From Periconia sp. R9002 (taxonomy: Eukaryota > Ascomycota > Dothideomycetes > Pleosporales > Periconiaceae), in NCBI GenBank assembly GCA_023627715.1, contig JAMAHW010000087.1, positions 62,001 to 126,000 of the forward strand: a stretch of DNA of 64,000 nt, given 5' to 3'. The notes under the pieces were generated by a model. It was not told the origin of the DNA. It saw only the letters and a list, made by a program, of their open reading frames with translations, and made no database searches. Made by a program: the position numbers and the translations under genes. Of the stretch, positions 1 to 11,900 are shown in pieces (within the stretch, counting starts at the first letter, position 1; the number at the start of each line of letters is the position of its first letter).

Positions 1-3000
1 TGGCGTCCGGGTGGCCCTACGCTATGTACTCCGACTCACCGAGCCCCCGATTTTCCAACGGTTGTTGATCACGACCCGGGTTCAGCAGTGCTTGCGACCG
101 TAACTTCACTAGCTGCATCAACGAGCGTACACTTGACTCGTTTGACCTGAAGCATAGGCCCGGCGCCCCACAGCACGTTGTGATGATGTACGCCACACCC
201 CGCCGACGATTGTTAGGGCTCACGGCAGGGGCGCTAACGTTTCTGAGTCGAGAAGGGTTGGAGAATTTGCGGACTAGCGCTGAGTTGATGGTCCTTGGCG
301 GGGCCTTGGAGGTTTTGATGGACAATTGACTCGGCAGATCGCTGGACTACCGGATATCTAGGTTTGAGAATTCGGGTGGGGAGGGGTCAGGGGAGAGTGT
401 TAGAAGCAGTCAACGAGTAGGCAGGTATTTGGAATCCAGACACGATTCATTTACAGCAAACGCCGACAGCAAACACCGATTATGATGCCTCGGTCTAACG
501 AGACCATCAAAACAACGAAGGAAAAAAAAACTGGGGTGTAGTTGCAGCAAACGTTGAAAAACAATGACATCAATCATTCAGACCAGATCTCAACCTAACC
601 ACCCGCCCCAAAGGATCAAGAAAAAAAAAACGGTTTGATCTCAAAGCCCCCCCATCCCCAAATCTACACAGGATGAAGATCGACAACACACACCCTTACG
701 CAAAACCCCCGTCACCCTAAGCTCACCCCATCCATCAAACCACCTCACCTTTCCCAAACAAGTCACGCGTCGTACCCTTCAACCCAAACTATCGAAACTA
801 GAATCGAACAGTCACACAAGCCTAGGTAGTTCAAGGCAAACGATTCAAGGCCTACCACCGACCCAACACAACTACCAAGCGCGTGCATGAACATGACGCA
901 TAACGCTGCTGCATGACGGCGGCGTTTGCGCGCACGCGGCGGCAGGGGGATGATGATGAAGAAAAGAAGAAAAAGGGAAAAGATCGGTTATTTCCGGATC
1001 GATCGATTCCAACGGCGCGAGGCGCGGGTGCGTCGGGGGAAAACGTGGAAAAATAATCGGTTCTTTCATGTATTGGATAGTAGTTAGGGTATGGGAAGTG
1101 CTGAAGTTATGGGAATGTTGGTGATGAGGAAGGAAGGTAGAGTAGAGCGTTTGTAGAGATCAATATACCAATGTCTTTTTATCTATCTATCGCACATTAC
1201 ACCACCATCCATCCATCCCTCCACAAACCCCACTCTAAACCCAGCAACAAACAACATACAAACAAGCACTATATCATACCATACCACTCTATACCCATCC
1301 CGTCCTAAACCTCCCCCCATCATCCTTCAACACAAACCCCCCTCCCCTACCCAAAACACCCACACAATCATGAAAAAAACGCCTTGCCCGCCTTAACGCC
1401 CCAAACAACAACATCTAACCTAGGCTAACTTAATTGCGTTCATCTTCTTATCAATGTGATGTAGCTAAGTCCAAGTCCGCATAAACACCAACGTTAATGA
1501 CATTGATAACACCTTCGGTAGATAGATAGATGGGAATGTGGAATGTGATACAAATAACCGAGCGTAGCGGGGTGGAGGGCCTCCAAGGTTAGTTAGTTGG
1601 TTTGTTGGGAATGAATTGGATTGACGTCGGTTGTTTCCTTGTATGGATGGATAGATTGGTAGGGAGGGGGACTGGGTTGTATGTACGTGCGGGAGGGAAG
1701 AGGGACGGGAGCGGAGGGGAGGGGGGATAGGTACAGACTTATTGAAAATTGGTGTGTATTGTACGCATGGGGTTTTTCGGGATTAAGGAAAGGTAGTTGT
1801 AGTTTACTGTCTGTCTGTTTGCCTGTCTGTCTGTTTTAAGTTAGATAGTGATCTACTCAGGGCAAGTCAAAGCAAGCTTTGGTGGCAAGTTCCATTTAGT
1901 AAATATGCATACGCTCTATCATGTTCAAGTAACAAACAATTCTAACATGACGAATCACCACACTACCAAGAATCCCACCACCCTTCCACACAAGCCCAAG
2001 ACAAAAAAAAACGTTCCAGTTCGTTTCAAGTTCTGGCTCATTGAACAACAACGACAGCTACGGCTACGGCGGCGAGGAGGAGAGTTGGTGGGGTCAAGAA
2101 TCGAGTTGTGAGAACGAACGGGGGGGTTGGGGGTTTGGTATCGTTGGGTTGTGTTTGTATGAATGTATGAGGTAGGGACGGGGTAGGTAGGGCGGTTAGG
2201 ATGCAGAATGGAATAGAACGGAATGGGAATGGGAGTGGGAGTAGAGAAACGTTACGTAGATCTACATCTCAATCTCGACATCAAGGATAAAATAAACAGT
2301 AAATACAAAGACGAGCCGAGGAAACGGAAACGAATAGATAAATCTATCAAACCAACTCGCTAAATCCTTTTACTTTGCATTAGTTGGAAATATTAACGAT
2401 TTTGGTGGGAGATCTGTCTGTCTGTCTATCTATCTCCTCTCCCTAACCCACCCCAACCCCCCCGTCGTTAAATAGGATTGTTGGGTCTATGTTACCAGGT
2501 AGGTTCATTACTATGTGTCGACTTCGTTCACTAGGAATACATGTTTGGACGTGTTTGAATGTGTGAGGTCGTGTAGAGTGTGGAAAGGTTTGGTGGGAGA
2601 GGGGAGAGAGGATGCTGGATGTTGGAGGACGGGCGGGGTTGATTTGAAGGGAACTGGTATGAGGGATTGGAGGGATGAGGTGTGGGTTTGAGGATGGGGG
2701 GATATCTAGATGGAGAAGGGACAAGAAGGAGGGAACTGTTTTAGAGGGGGGGGGGGCGGATTGGGTGAGTGGTGTATGAGATGGAGGTAGGGGAGGAGGT
2801 ACGAACGTGAAGTGATGTTTCGGTAATGTCCAAGTAATGTATGAAAAGATATGTGCTTGATTCTTTGATGTTTTGGTATGGAATTAAGAGCGTATTAGTA
2901 TATATTGATGTATGTAGAAGCGAGTACAGTATTAAACAAACTTGGAGACCATCTAGGCAAGACGAAAACAAGTGCAATCAAGAAGACGACCAAGTCCAAA

Positions 3001-3967
3001 AGAGAAAAAGATTACAAGATAGTATATGCGATGATACATCCTTCCGAACGAGCGAACCGACCGCGGGCCATAGAATTTAACTGCGTGTCCCCAACCAGCG
3101 GCAACCTCAACAGTCCATTACACTACAAATACAACCAAGCAAGCCCGCTCTATGCTCAAACAGGAAAACGGCTAAAGGTGAAACGCTACCAAACGCTTTC
3201 GCAGACAGGATACGAACAAAGGCCCCACAAAACGGGCAGGTGTGTGCACGCACGCGGCAAAGTCCGTAGACCCACGCGCGCGCACAAACACGCACACGCG
3301 ACATGATATGATACAAGTACACAACAAGTAGGTGAAGGCGAGAATGGAGAGGAAAAGCAGAACGCCTGAGGCAGGAACCAAGGCCCGCGACCCTCATCGG
3401 CCTTCGCTGTATTTGAATTATCGCTAACCGATACCAATAACCAAAAGCGTTGAAACTTGTAAGAAAAGGTTTACCAACAAGGAGATGACAATGGTAATAC
3501 AAGAGAAGATCGTTTCCGTTTCAACCACCGTCCCAAGAGCCCAATCCGCTTTTATGTTCTCCAGACAAGTGATGACAACAAACAGTGATAAGAAGATGAA
3601 AGAAGAGGGTATCGCCAAGGCTGATGTTTGTAATGGTAGAAGAAGAAAAAGAAAAAGTAAGACTCGCTGAAAGTTGCAAAGAAAAGGGTAGCTTCGCCAT
3701 TTCGCGCTTTTGCTTCCGTGACGATAGACGTGAAGATGCATGCATTAGGTAGAGAGATAAAGACGTTTGATGAGAAGAATGACATGCAGAGATAGTCCGC
3801 GTCCGTAGCGCCGGTCGGAGACCCAATCATGTACAGTAGCTATGAGAAGGAGTTGTACAGAGACAGGACCGTGCGCCGGGGAGGATCGTTGGGCATGGAT
3901 GCCTCGCGAGCCCAGCGCAGTGGGAAAGGAAGGCATGTCAGACAGTAACAGCCGGAGAATAGTTGCC
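1..3967. other. Gene-free left flank
   Basis: I see no supportable gene here. The stretch holds pyrimidine-rich tracts (about 1190-1380), TCTG-type simple repeats near 1808-1834 and 2416-2435, and purine-rich stretches around 2540-2760. The only non-repetitive open frame is on the minus strand at about 40-325. It has no ATG and ends at a good splice donor (GTGAGT, 39 down to 34), so it could be an exon of a gene lying to the left, but I do not recognise its translation. The part next to flbD (about 3500-3967) presumably includes the flbD 3' untranslated region. Confidence 0.6.
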
Positions 3968-5251
3968 TCACATGATGTTCTTGAGGCTCATCCTGCTGTC
4001 CTGAGGCTGGGCCCTCGGTGAAACAGGCGCGCTTCTTGTCTCCACAGGTTGCATAGGGCGTGCAAAGGGCGACGGAAGTTGCCTGTTGGCGGGACTTGTG
4101 GCCGCAGGAGAAGGAAGGGGAAGGCGGCCTGGCTCGGCAAGTGTGTGGAAGGGAGGCAAAGGCCGTTGCCCTGCGATGGGTGCAGAGTGAGGCAGAGTGT
4201 GGTGGTGAAGGTGATGCGAAGAAGCAGGCTGGGTGAGAAGGTGCGGCCTCTCCGGTCTGGAGTCGGTGTGAGTGATGGGTGGCAAGTGAACAGACCCAGG
4301 TCTCCTGTACGGGTCATAGGCTGGACGTTCATCGTCTTCCACGGCGAAGCCAGACTGCGGTAGGTAGCGGGTGCATGAGTTTCGACGCTCGTCCCTGCTT
4401 CCGACCAGAGGGGCAAGAGTGAGGTCTAAGGGTGAGGCTGCACCTCTCGGTGAGCGCGACTCGGAGCCAGTGTCGGTAATGAGCGAAGGCGCACCCTCGG
4501 CTGAAACGATGGAGTAGCCAGAAGGCGAAGGCATTGGTGTCTCGAAGCCGCGTCCTCGTACTGAGGTCTGTGAGGGATATGGGTGCAGGTCGAGCGGGGC
4601 AGGCCTTGAGCCTGGGTAAGGCTCGTAACTTTGTGGCTGTGAGAGTTTGAGGGCACGAGGAGAGGGCATGGAATGGCTGAGTGATGGACGTCGCGATTGA
4701 GAATAGGTGGAGACGTGGGATAGGCGGTGGTGGGACGGCTCCTCATCGTGGTGGTGAGGGCCAGACTGGGCTATGGATGGATAGTGATAGGCATTCTGGT
4801 GTAGTGGTTGATGGCCTCGCTGCTCATGACGTTCGGGGTTGCGCTTCCGTCGGTTCTGACCACCATTCCACCAGTTCTTGACAGCGTTGTCGCTGCGGCC
4901 TTTGAGACGTCGAGCAATCTCGGCCCACCTTTTGCCCATCTCTTGCACCAGCTTCTCAATCAGCTCGCCTTCTTCGGGCGTGATGGGCTCGTGGTTCAAG
5001 GTGGGCTTGAGGTTCTGGTGAAACCTCTCGCGGCACTGCTTGGGCGAGCGGGAACCGATTTCCTGGGAGATGCGGACCCAGTTGTGAGGGCCATTGCGGT
5101 TGACCAATTCGACCAACCACCTGTCTTCATGCTGCGACCAAGGGCCGCGGCGGTGGGCAACCATTTTGCAAGCTGGTTCGGGCGTAAGCGAAGGTTCGTT
5201 GGAGGCATGACGAGAGGGAAGCTGAGGGAGTGCGAAGTGGGGTGTATGCAT
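3968..5251 (-). CDS. flbD: FlbD-like R2R3 Myb developmental regulator
   Basis: Single-exon gene of 427 codons. Two Myb repeats lie near the N-terminus, R2 at about residues 34-83 (starting RRGPWSQHED) and R3 at about 86-132 (ending SDNAVKNWWNG), followed by a basic patch. This arrangement, and the phrases SPKQCRERFHQNLKP and GKRWAEIARRL, match the FlbD family, which in Aspergillus acts in the nucleus to switch on asexual development. The rest is a His/Pro/Ser-rich disordered tail ending SLKNIM. The first ATG is at 5251. A second in-frame ATG at 5164 (residue 30, MVAHRRGPW) fits the usual FlbD start better, so the first 29 residues are doubtful. Upstream lies an unusually long gene-free region, which suggests extensive regulation. 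Function is inferred from the family. Confidence 0.92.
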   Translation of the reverse strand: MHTPHFALPQLPSRHASNEPSLTPEPACKMVAHRRGPWSQHEDRWLVELVNRNGPHNWVRISQEIGSRSPKQCRERFHQNLKPTLNHEPITPEEGELIEKLVQEMGKRWAEIARRLKGRSDNAVKNWWNGGQNRRKRNPERHEQRGHQPLHQNAYHYPSIAQSGPHHHDEEPSHHRLSHVSTYSQSRRPSLSHSMPSPRALKLSQPQSYEPYPGSRPAPLDLHPYPSQTSVRGRGFETPMPSPSGYSIVSAEGAPSLITDTGSESRSPRGAASPLDLTLAPLVGSRDERRNSCTRYLPQSGFAVEDDERPAYDPYRRPGSVHLPPITHTDSRPERPHLLTQPASSHHLHHHTLPHSAPIAGQRPLPPFHTLAEPGRLPLPSPAATSPANRQLPSPFARPMQPVETRSAPVSPRAQPQDSRMSLKNIM

Positions 5252-5900
5252 CGTGAGTGGGTAGGGGAAAACGGGAGAGATGAAGAAAAGAGGAAGTATG
5301 TGTGTGCAAAGTTTAGGCTAGGCACGTGGCAGGATGGGGTGTTGGGAGGAGGGGTGAGGGCGAGGGTGGGAGAGTAGATACATATAGGAGGGAGGGGAAG
5401 AGGTGCAGTGCAGCGAGCGACGTCGAGTAGGAGGTAGTAGGAGATGACCGATGAAGATGGATGCAGAACAGCGTCACATACCTGAGTGGGGAGAGATGAT
5501 GGAAGGGACTGGACCCAGGGAGAGAAGGGCAGGTATTTGAAATAGCGTGGGACGGTACTGGAAATGACAAGCGCGATACCGATGTTGAGAAGAGGTTGTT
5601 TTGGTGGGTGAGGGAACCAAAGGTAGCGGGCAGGAGGGGCGGCGGAAGCGGAAGTATATACAGTACACAGGCACTGCAACGGTGCGGGCACTGACTGCAC
5701 TGACTGACGGTGGATGAATGGTACAGCACACTACGGCTGGGAAACAAGAAGTGACAAGGAACAAGGAAGACGCGATGTTTCTAGGGTGTTTCGAGTGGTG
5801 ATGGTTTTCCAGGCCTGGATGGGTGGATGGATGGATGGAGTGGAAGTGAGGGAGAGCAAGAGAACAAGGTGGAGTGGGAGAGCGGTTAGATAGATAACTG
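5252..5900 (-). promoter_or_regulatory. Pyrimidine-rich leader/promoter of flbD
   Basis: Read on the minus strand, the sequence directly before the flbD start is strongly C/T-rich, as in many fungal leaders. A CAG|GTATGT junction at about 5481 could be the donor of an intron in the untranslated leader, but I cannot fix its acceptor. A TATATG-like element lies near 5380. Open frames over this stretch are Pro/Ser/Leu low-complexity shadows of the pyrimidine bias. Confidence 0.4.
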
Positions 5901-8900
5901 AGGCGTCATCAGGCTAGACACGAGTCTCGGGGTTGGGTGGTCCGGAGAGGAGAGGAGAGGAGAGGAGAGAGGTGGTGGTGGTGGTAGGTAGATGGTGGAT
6001 GTTGGGTATGGATGGTGACGACGGAAGCTTGTGCGATGGAGGAGCGGTGCTAATGTATCCATCTCGGACGCTGCACAGTCTTTCTAGCTCTTAGATGATG
6101 TCCCAGATCGCCGGGAGGGCAGAGTCGTCCCTTGTCGCACATCTAGCATGGCGTGGCTTTTGGGCGTGCGTGTGTGCGGGAGAAAAATCAACTAGGTCAC
6201 CAAAGCGTCCAAGTCTACCGTACCGCACCCCGGCCTCACGTCGCCCTCGCAATCGGTGGTGCACTGGTGAATATCCATCAAGTGTAGAGGAGGGGATGGG
6301 GATCATGGATCATGGAGGGAGGCACCGTCTGGGCTCTGGCACATGCCCCTGCCCTGCTGCTCTACCCTGTCTACAAGGTCAAGGGCTAGGTAGGGTAGAT
6401 GAAGATGATGACTTGTAGGGACTGCATGCTACTACGGTATGTTGGTGATGGCGGCCATGATGGTTTTCGCAGGGGTGCCCCCCTGTTCCCTGCCCATGCG
6501 GCTGGTGCCCCTGTTGGAGCGGCCGACCCCCCTGCCAAAGACCACGCGCTGGGCCACTCGACCCCCGGTTGCGCCCTCTCTCTCTTTCGCATAGCCTGAC
6601 CCGTCCAGGCTAGGCCTTTGGGGGAGGGGCAGCAGCAAGCAGCAAGCAGAAACAGCAGCACAAGCAGCAGCACAAGCACAAGCACAAGCACAGCAAACAC
6701 AGAACAGCGGCCAGCAGATGTCGGTCTGTCTATCTGTCTGTCGTGGTGCGGCTGGGGCCTCCTGGCGGGGTGGCCGGCGCCTCGATATGGCGGTGCGCTC
6801 GCCCAATTGCCCGCTGCCTCCAGGCAGGCTCAAACGCCGCCGCCGCTTGAGGCTGTCCGTCTGTCCCCATCCATCCACGCGCCCTCGAGAATCCATCAGT
6901 CACCGGCTTCGCTCACAGAAACACATCCCCCCACTCCACTCCACTCCACCCACCGGCCACCGGCCACCGTGTACCGCCCGCAAACCATTGATGGATGGAT
7001 GGATGGATGGATGGATGGCCGTCTCCCCTGGGAACCCTCAGCCAGCCTCTCGCTGGGCGCTACGCTACCTAACCCTACTACCAAGTACTCTACGCACCCC
7101 CTTTCTGTTACCCATCGTTCGTGGCTCCTCGCCGTTTGGGCGTAGCCCTCGCCCGCTTTTGGTGCTGCTGCTCGTTATTTGTTCTGCCGTCCTCGGCGAC
7201 CACAGGTACAGTAGCTTCATCGATTCATCGATTCATACACCACACACGCCCATGTACGTACTCGTTCTCTCACCCTCCTGATCCATGGCCAGCTGGAGTG
7301 GAGATGGTATCAAACCAAACACCCCCTTGCTACCTATTGCTTGCCCGCCCAGCCTTGGGTTGCCTCTGTTCCTCTTCGCCTGGCCTTGTCTACTGCTGCT
7401 GCTGCTGCTCGCTCTCAATGGAAATTCAGATGGGCGGGCAGCCAGCGCAGCGCAGGGCAGCGACTACGTACCGTCTACTCCATCCGTCCCATCCGTCACG
7501 GGCATGCGCCCCAAGGAATGGGCCAACCAGACGGAAAAAACACGATGCCATGGTACAGTACAGCACAGTACGCACAGTAGCGGGTGTAGATTGTAGGTTA
7601 GTGTACTGTACTGTACAACTACTTGGTGGGCTAGAGGGCTGGTGCAGCCAGTAAGTTGGGGCGGACCATGGATGAGGCCTGCATCGTTTGCCAGACTAGC
7701 TTCGGGTCTCTGTACATCCGGACTAAGCCTTTAGTCTACTTACGGGGTCCAGCACCAGATTTACCGTCTGTGTACTCTCTACATCTCATCTGCTGTCGAT
7801 GATCATTCCGTTTCTTCTCTCTCCCATCCTTGCTTTCTGGCAATCATCACCAAGATGCAGCCTGGCGTTACAGGTACAGACGTACGGGTACAAGTACTCG
7901 TCATTACCCATCCTTGGCCGCTGCCATGGCCGATATCACCAGCATCATGATTACTAGTGCATCCGCACTGTGTATCACCGAGTACTTGTACAGCTACTTG
8001 CGGGTTCCTGAACTAACGAACGGCATGACTGTGCATAGTATAGGTAACAGAGAACAGATACAGAGAGAGAGAGAGAGGGAATAAAGAAATGAAGCCATTC
8101 CCACCTCAGCGCCGGCAATAGCGCATGTCTATCCCTATTCCAGCGCGCGCTTCCGCTTTGGATGGTTCCAAGGTTGCCATTTCTTGTCACGGTCACGATT
8201 CTTTCTCCCTTTGGACAGGCTGCGGCGTGTGAGGCAGCGTGTAACGTGCAGCGGGCGAGCGACGGCGTCATCACCTGGACAGGGCTCGACAGGGCCGGTC
8301 GATCAACGGTGCAAAGGCGCGAGACGGACCCAGCGCCAGATAGTGATCATCGAGCCCCCCGTGCATGGACAGGGCGGAACGAGAGGTCGGCGAGGTCGTG
8401 CTTGGCCCTGTCTTTTTCCGACCGCCGCCCAGCGTGCCGGCCAGAGTGCGAGAGCGAGCTTCAGAAGCCTTGTCAAGACAAGACAGCTTCGCCGCACGCA
8501 CACATGAAGCGCCTGTCGATTCAGTCAGTCATTCATGATGTTATCGTTTACTCTGTTGGTGCCCTGAAGCCGTGTGTAGTAATCAGTAGGATGCTGCAAC
8601 GCTAAGAAAGAAAAAAAAATTCGCGTGTCGGACAATAGTAGGTATGTAAGTAGCCCCAATCTACTCGTGACGGTGCTATGGTGCCAGTGCGCGCCCAGAC
8701 AAGGAAAAGGGAAGAAGAAGAAGGAGGAGGCCGAAGCAATAAAACAAAAGCAAAGAGAGAAAAAAAAGGTCGGACAGCAAACCGTTGAGAAACCACCCGA
8801 TTTACCGGGCCGCCGCAAGGCGAAAGCGAGAGCGGGTGTCCACTTCATCGGAACCCAGACCAAACCTAAATCTCCACTCCTCACAGACACTGGTCCACTA

Positions 8901-11900
8901 GAGACCATCCCCCTCCCCTGACCCTAGCCTCCAATCACCAGCCCGCTAGCACCGTATTGCCCGATACGGACGCTGACACGTCCAGGTTGGGATTGGCACC
9001 GCTTACCCTGGCTCCGGCGGGACGCCAGGACGTTTTTGCGCCCACGCCCTACCCCATGTCCCCTCGTGACTTGATTCATTCACCCTCCCCCTTCACCTCA
9101 GCGCTGAGCAGTGAGCGCAACTCGAGTTAGTTAGTCCCAGTGCCTGAACGTGACGGGGGGAGGCGACACCGATGCTAAACATGGACTTTCACCTACTAGG
9201 CTACCTAGTCCCGTCGGACGTATCCTCACTATAACTGTTCTGTAGTGACTTGACGTTTGAAACCCCGTCTTCAAACATTCATTCCATCCCCTTTATGGTC
9301 GGTCAGCCAAGCCTATACACTTCGATCGCAGATATCCGTCGAACTAAACCCAACGCGCAACGAAAAAAAAAAACTTCCCAAAAGCTGCAGACCCCGTGTT
9401 AGGGTCCACGGAACGGCCAAAATCTGCCGGTTACCCTAGCTGTTTTGCACTTGCTACCCCTCTAAACAAGCAAGTACTGCGAATACGAAAAACAAAACGC
9501 GGGTAATTTTTGTCTTGTAGGTAAATGCCCTTTGCCACACAGGGCGCGCCTCCCCCCCCAGGGGGATGATGATGATGATGGATGGGGGTGGTGGTTCCAG
9601 ATCCCGTCTGGACGGCTCTGTAACTGTACGTACGTGCAGTAGTATGTAGCTATGTATAACCTCGAATACGAACACGTTTTCGCTTCGTCTACTACTTCCA
9701 TACAATGTTGTATGTACTTTTGAGCGGAGAACTACCACAAACAGATAAAAAGTGCGCGCGCAGACAGTAAAAAAAATGTACGAGCGACGGAGAAGGAGAA
9801 ATCGAACAAACCCATCGTTAAGCTTCGCTGCAAGCAAGCATCCATCGTAGTCTAATCTACCTGACGGGGTGTGTAAGTACCCAAGCTGGGCCAGCCATAG
9901 CGTCTGTGAGTGAGTGTGTGCGTGCGTGCGTGTGTGCTTTTCCTCACCTTGCTTGCTTTGCCATGTGCCGCCCTGCCCTGCCCTGCCCTGCTTTGCCCAG
10001 CGCGTCTACCACGCTTCGTTCCTTCCTTCGGTTCCTGCCCCCATCCATCACTACTGGTCCCTTATCCGACGTCGAACAAGTAATTACATACCCTCGAATC
10101 TCATCTCATCTCACTTTCCGCCTCGTTTCTTGTCCGTCATCCAGACCTTTCTCTCCCTCTCTCCCTACCTACCCACATAAACCAACCCCCAACCAACCAA
10201 CCGACTATACGCGTGCCGCCGCCGCCGCCGCACGCAGGCATGATGCATCGAAAACGTGTGCGCCCCAGCCCCATCATCCACTCGCAATCGCATTCGCACG
10301 TGCGCGTCCATGACACAAGAAAATACCCTGGGCAGGCCGCATTGATCAATCCTGTCCTATATCATCCCCTCAGCACCTATATCACCCCTCCTTCCACCCT
10401 AAATAGCAACAATCCAACCCAAAACAAACCCAGATGCATATTTACGCGAACCCTTGCGCCTTAAAACCCGTCGTAAGAAAGAGTTACCTTCTCACTGGGT
10501 CTTATGCTACTTTGGACACGGGCTTTTTTGTCTCACTTTCGCACACACACACACCCTTTTCCTTTGCTTACCCTCGAAAATCGAAGATTGGGAATCTCAA
10601 TCTCACAGACAGACGTACATTGCATACATGAGATCACTACCCATGCCCCCCGTGAGATAAGCGTAGGATTGTATCGTGCTTTTACATGGCATAATTCCGT
10701 CTCGTTTGCGCGGTCGCACCTGCATTTTACCTTGCCTTGCCTTACATGCGTTCTTTCTGGGGGGTTTATACGGAAGGTGGTGGTGCTGGATGGTGTAGTA
10801 ATCAATGCTTTCACTCGAATTATGTAGTGAGTAAGGAATTATGTCATTGACCGATCGATTGGTTGACTGGGGTGTGTCGCACGTAAACCACGTGGGGGGT
10901 CAGTCATCATTCACACAGACACACTTCCGAACAAGTTCCATTCCGGAATTGTAGAGCGATGCATACATACCTATGTACCCTTCTTCCATCAATGTTGTGA
11001 AGAAAAAAAAAATGGTCATGTATGTAACAAGGGGATTTTTGCTCCGCAGGAGAACGCTATAATAATAATAAAAAAAGATCATATCCTCATCCCGAGGAAA
11101 TGGAAAAGCAGAAGAACGGAATATTTTCCTCCGGATCCTCTTTCCCTTCCTACGAACCATGGTACTTGTTGTACGAACCTCCATGTACCACACATACGCC
11201 CGACGCGCGTGGCGAATGGGACGCAATGCAATCGTATATTATTTGCTTACCTACACCACTAATCCTACTCTCTCTTTCTGTGAATCCGAATCCAAAACAA
11301 CAACAAAAAAGATACCTACCTACCTACCTAGCCACATGCTTTTATTTTTAGCTATAATCCCCGTGAATGCTTGCTACCTGTACCGTGGGGTAGGTACCTA
11401 CTCCGTACCGCATCGTACCGTACCCGTACTGTGTTACATGCTGCATCGGAGAAGCAAGCCGTCTGACCGAGCGAGCGTACACACGGCTGCAAGATTACTC
11501 ACCACAGTACGGTATTGGAGGACATGTAATGGGCGAAACGGTTCACGGGCGTGGTTTGAACGGTTAGTTTGATAGGTAAACAGACAGACAGACGGGAGAC
11601 GAGCAAGCCACCCCTCGTCAATTCCAAAACCGCGAACAAAACACCATAAGACGTTGCGGGAGGGACGCATGAAACCAACGAACGCAAAAGCTCTGGTCTC
11701 TGCTTATTCCCCATCCCGAGGTTCAATGTACAAGTACAGTACCTACGGTAACAGGATCGGCATGGGCATGGGAAAAAAGAAGAACAATGCTTGTATCCAT
11801 GTCCATGGAACTCCCGTAATTTCGTGTCACGGGAGCGTGCGCGCTGTGCGTGCTGTATGGTCGGTATGGGATATGAATGGTGGGGGGGTTTGTTGAAAAA

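Noticed and set aside
17..325. 102-codon minus-strand frame at the left edge
   Set aside because: It has no ATG (it begins at TTG) and no recognisable motif. A good donor at 39-34 keeps the possibility of an exon open, but this is too weak to call a gene.
6618..7145. 175-codon frame with Ser/Thr repeats
   Set aside because: It is a translation of CAGCA and ATGG simple repeats, not a protein.
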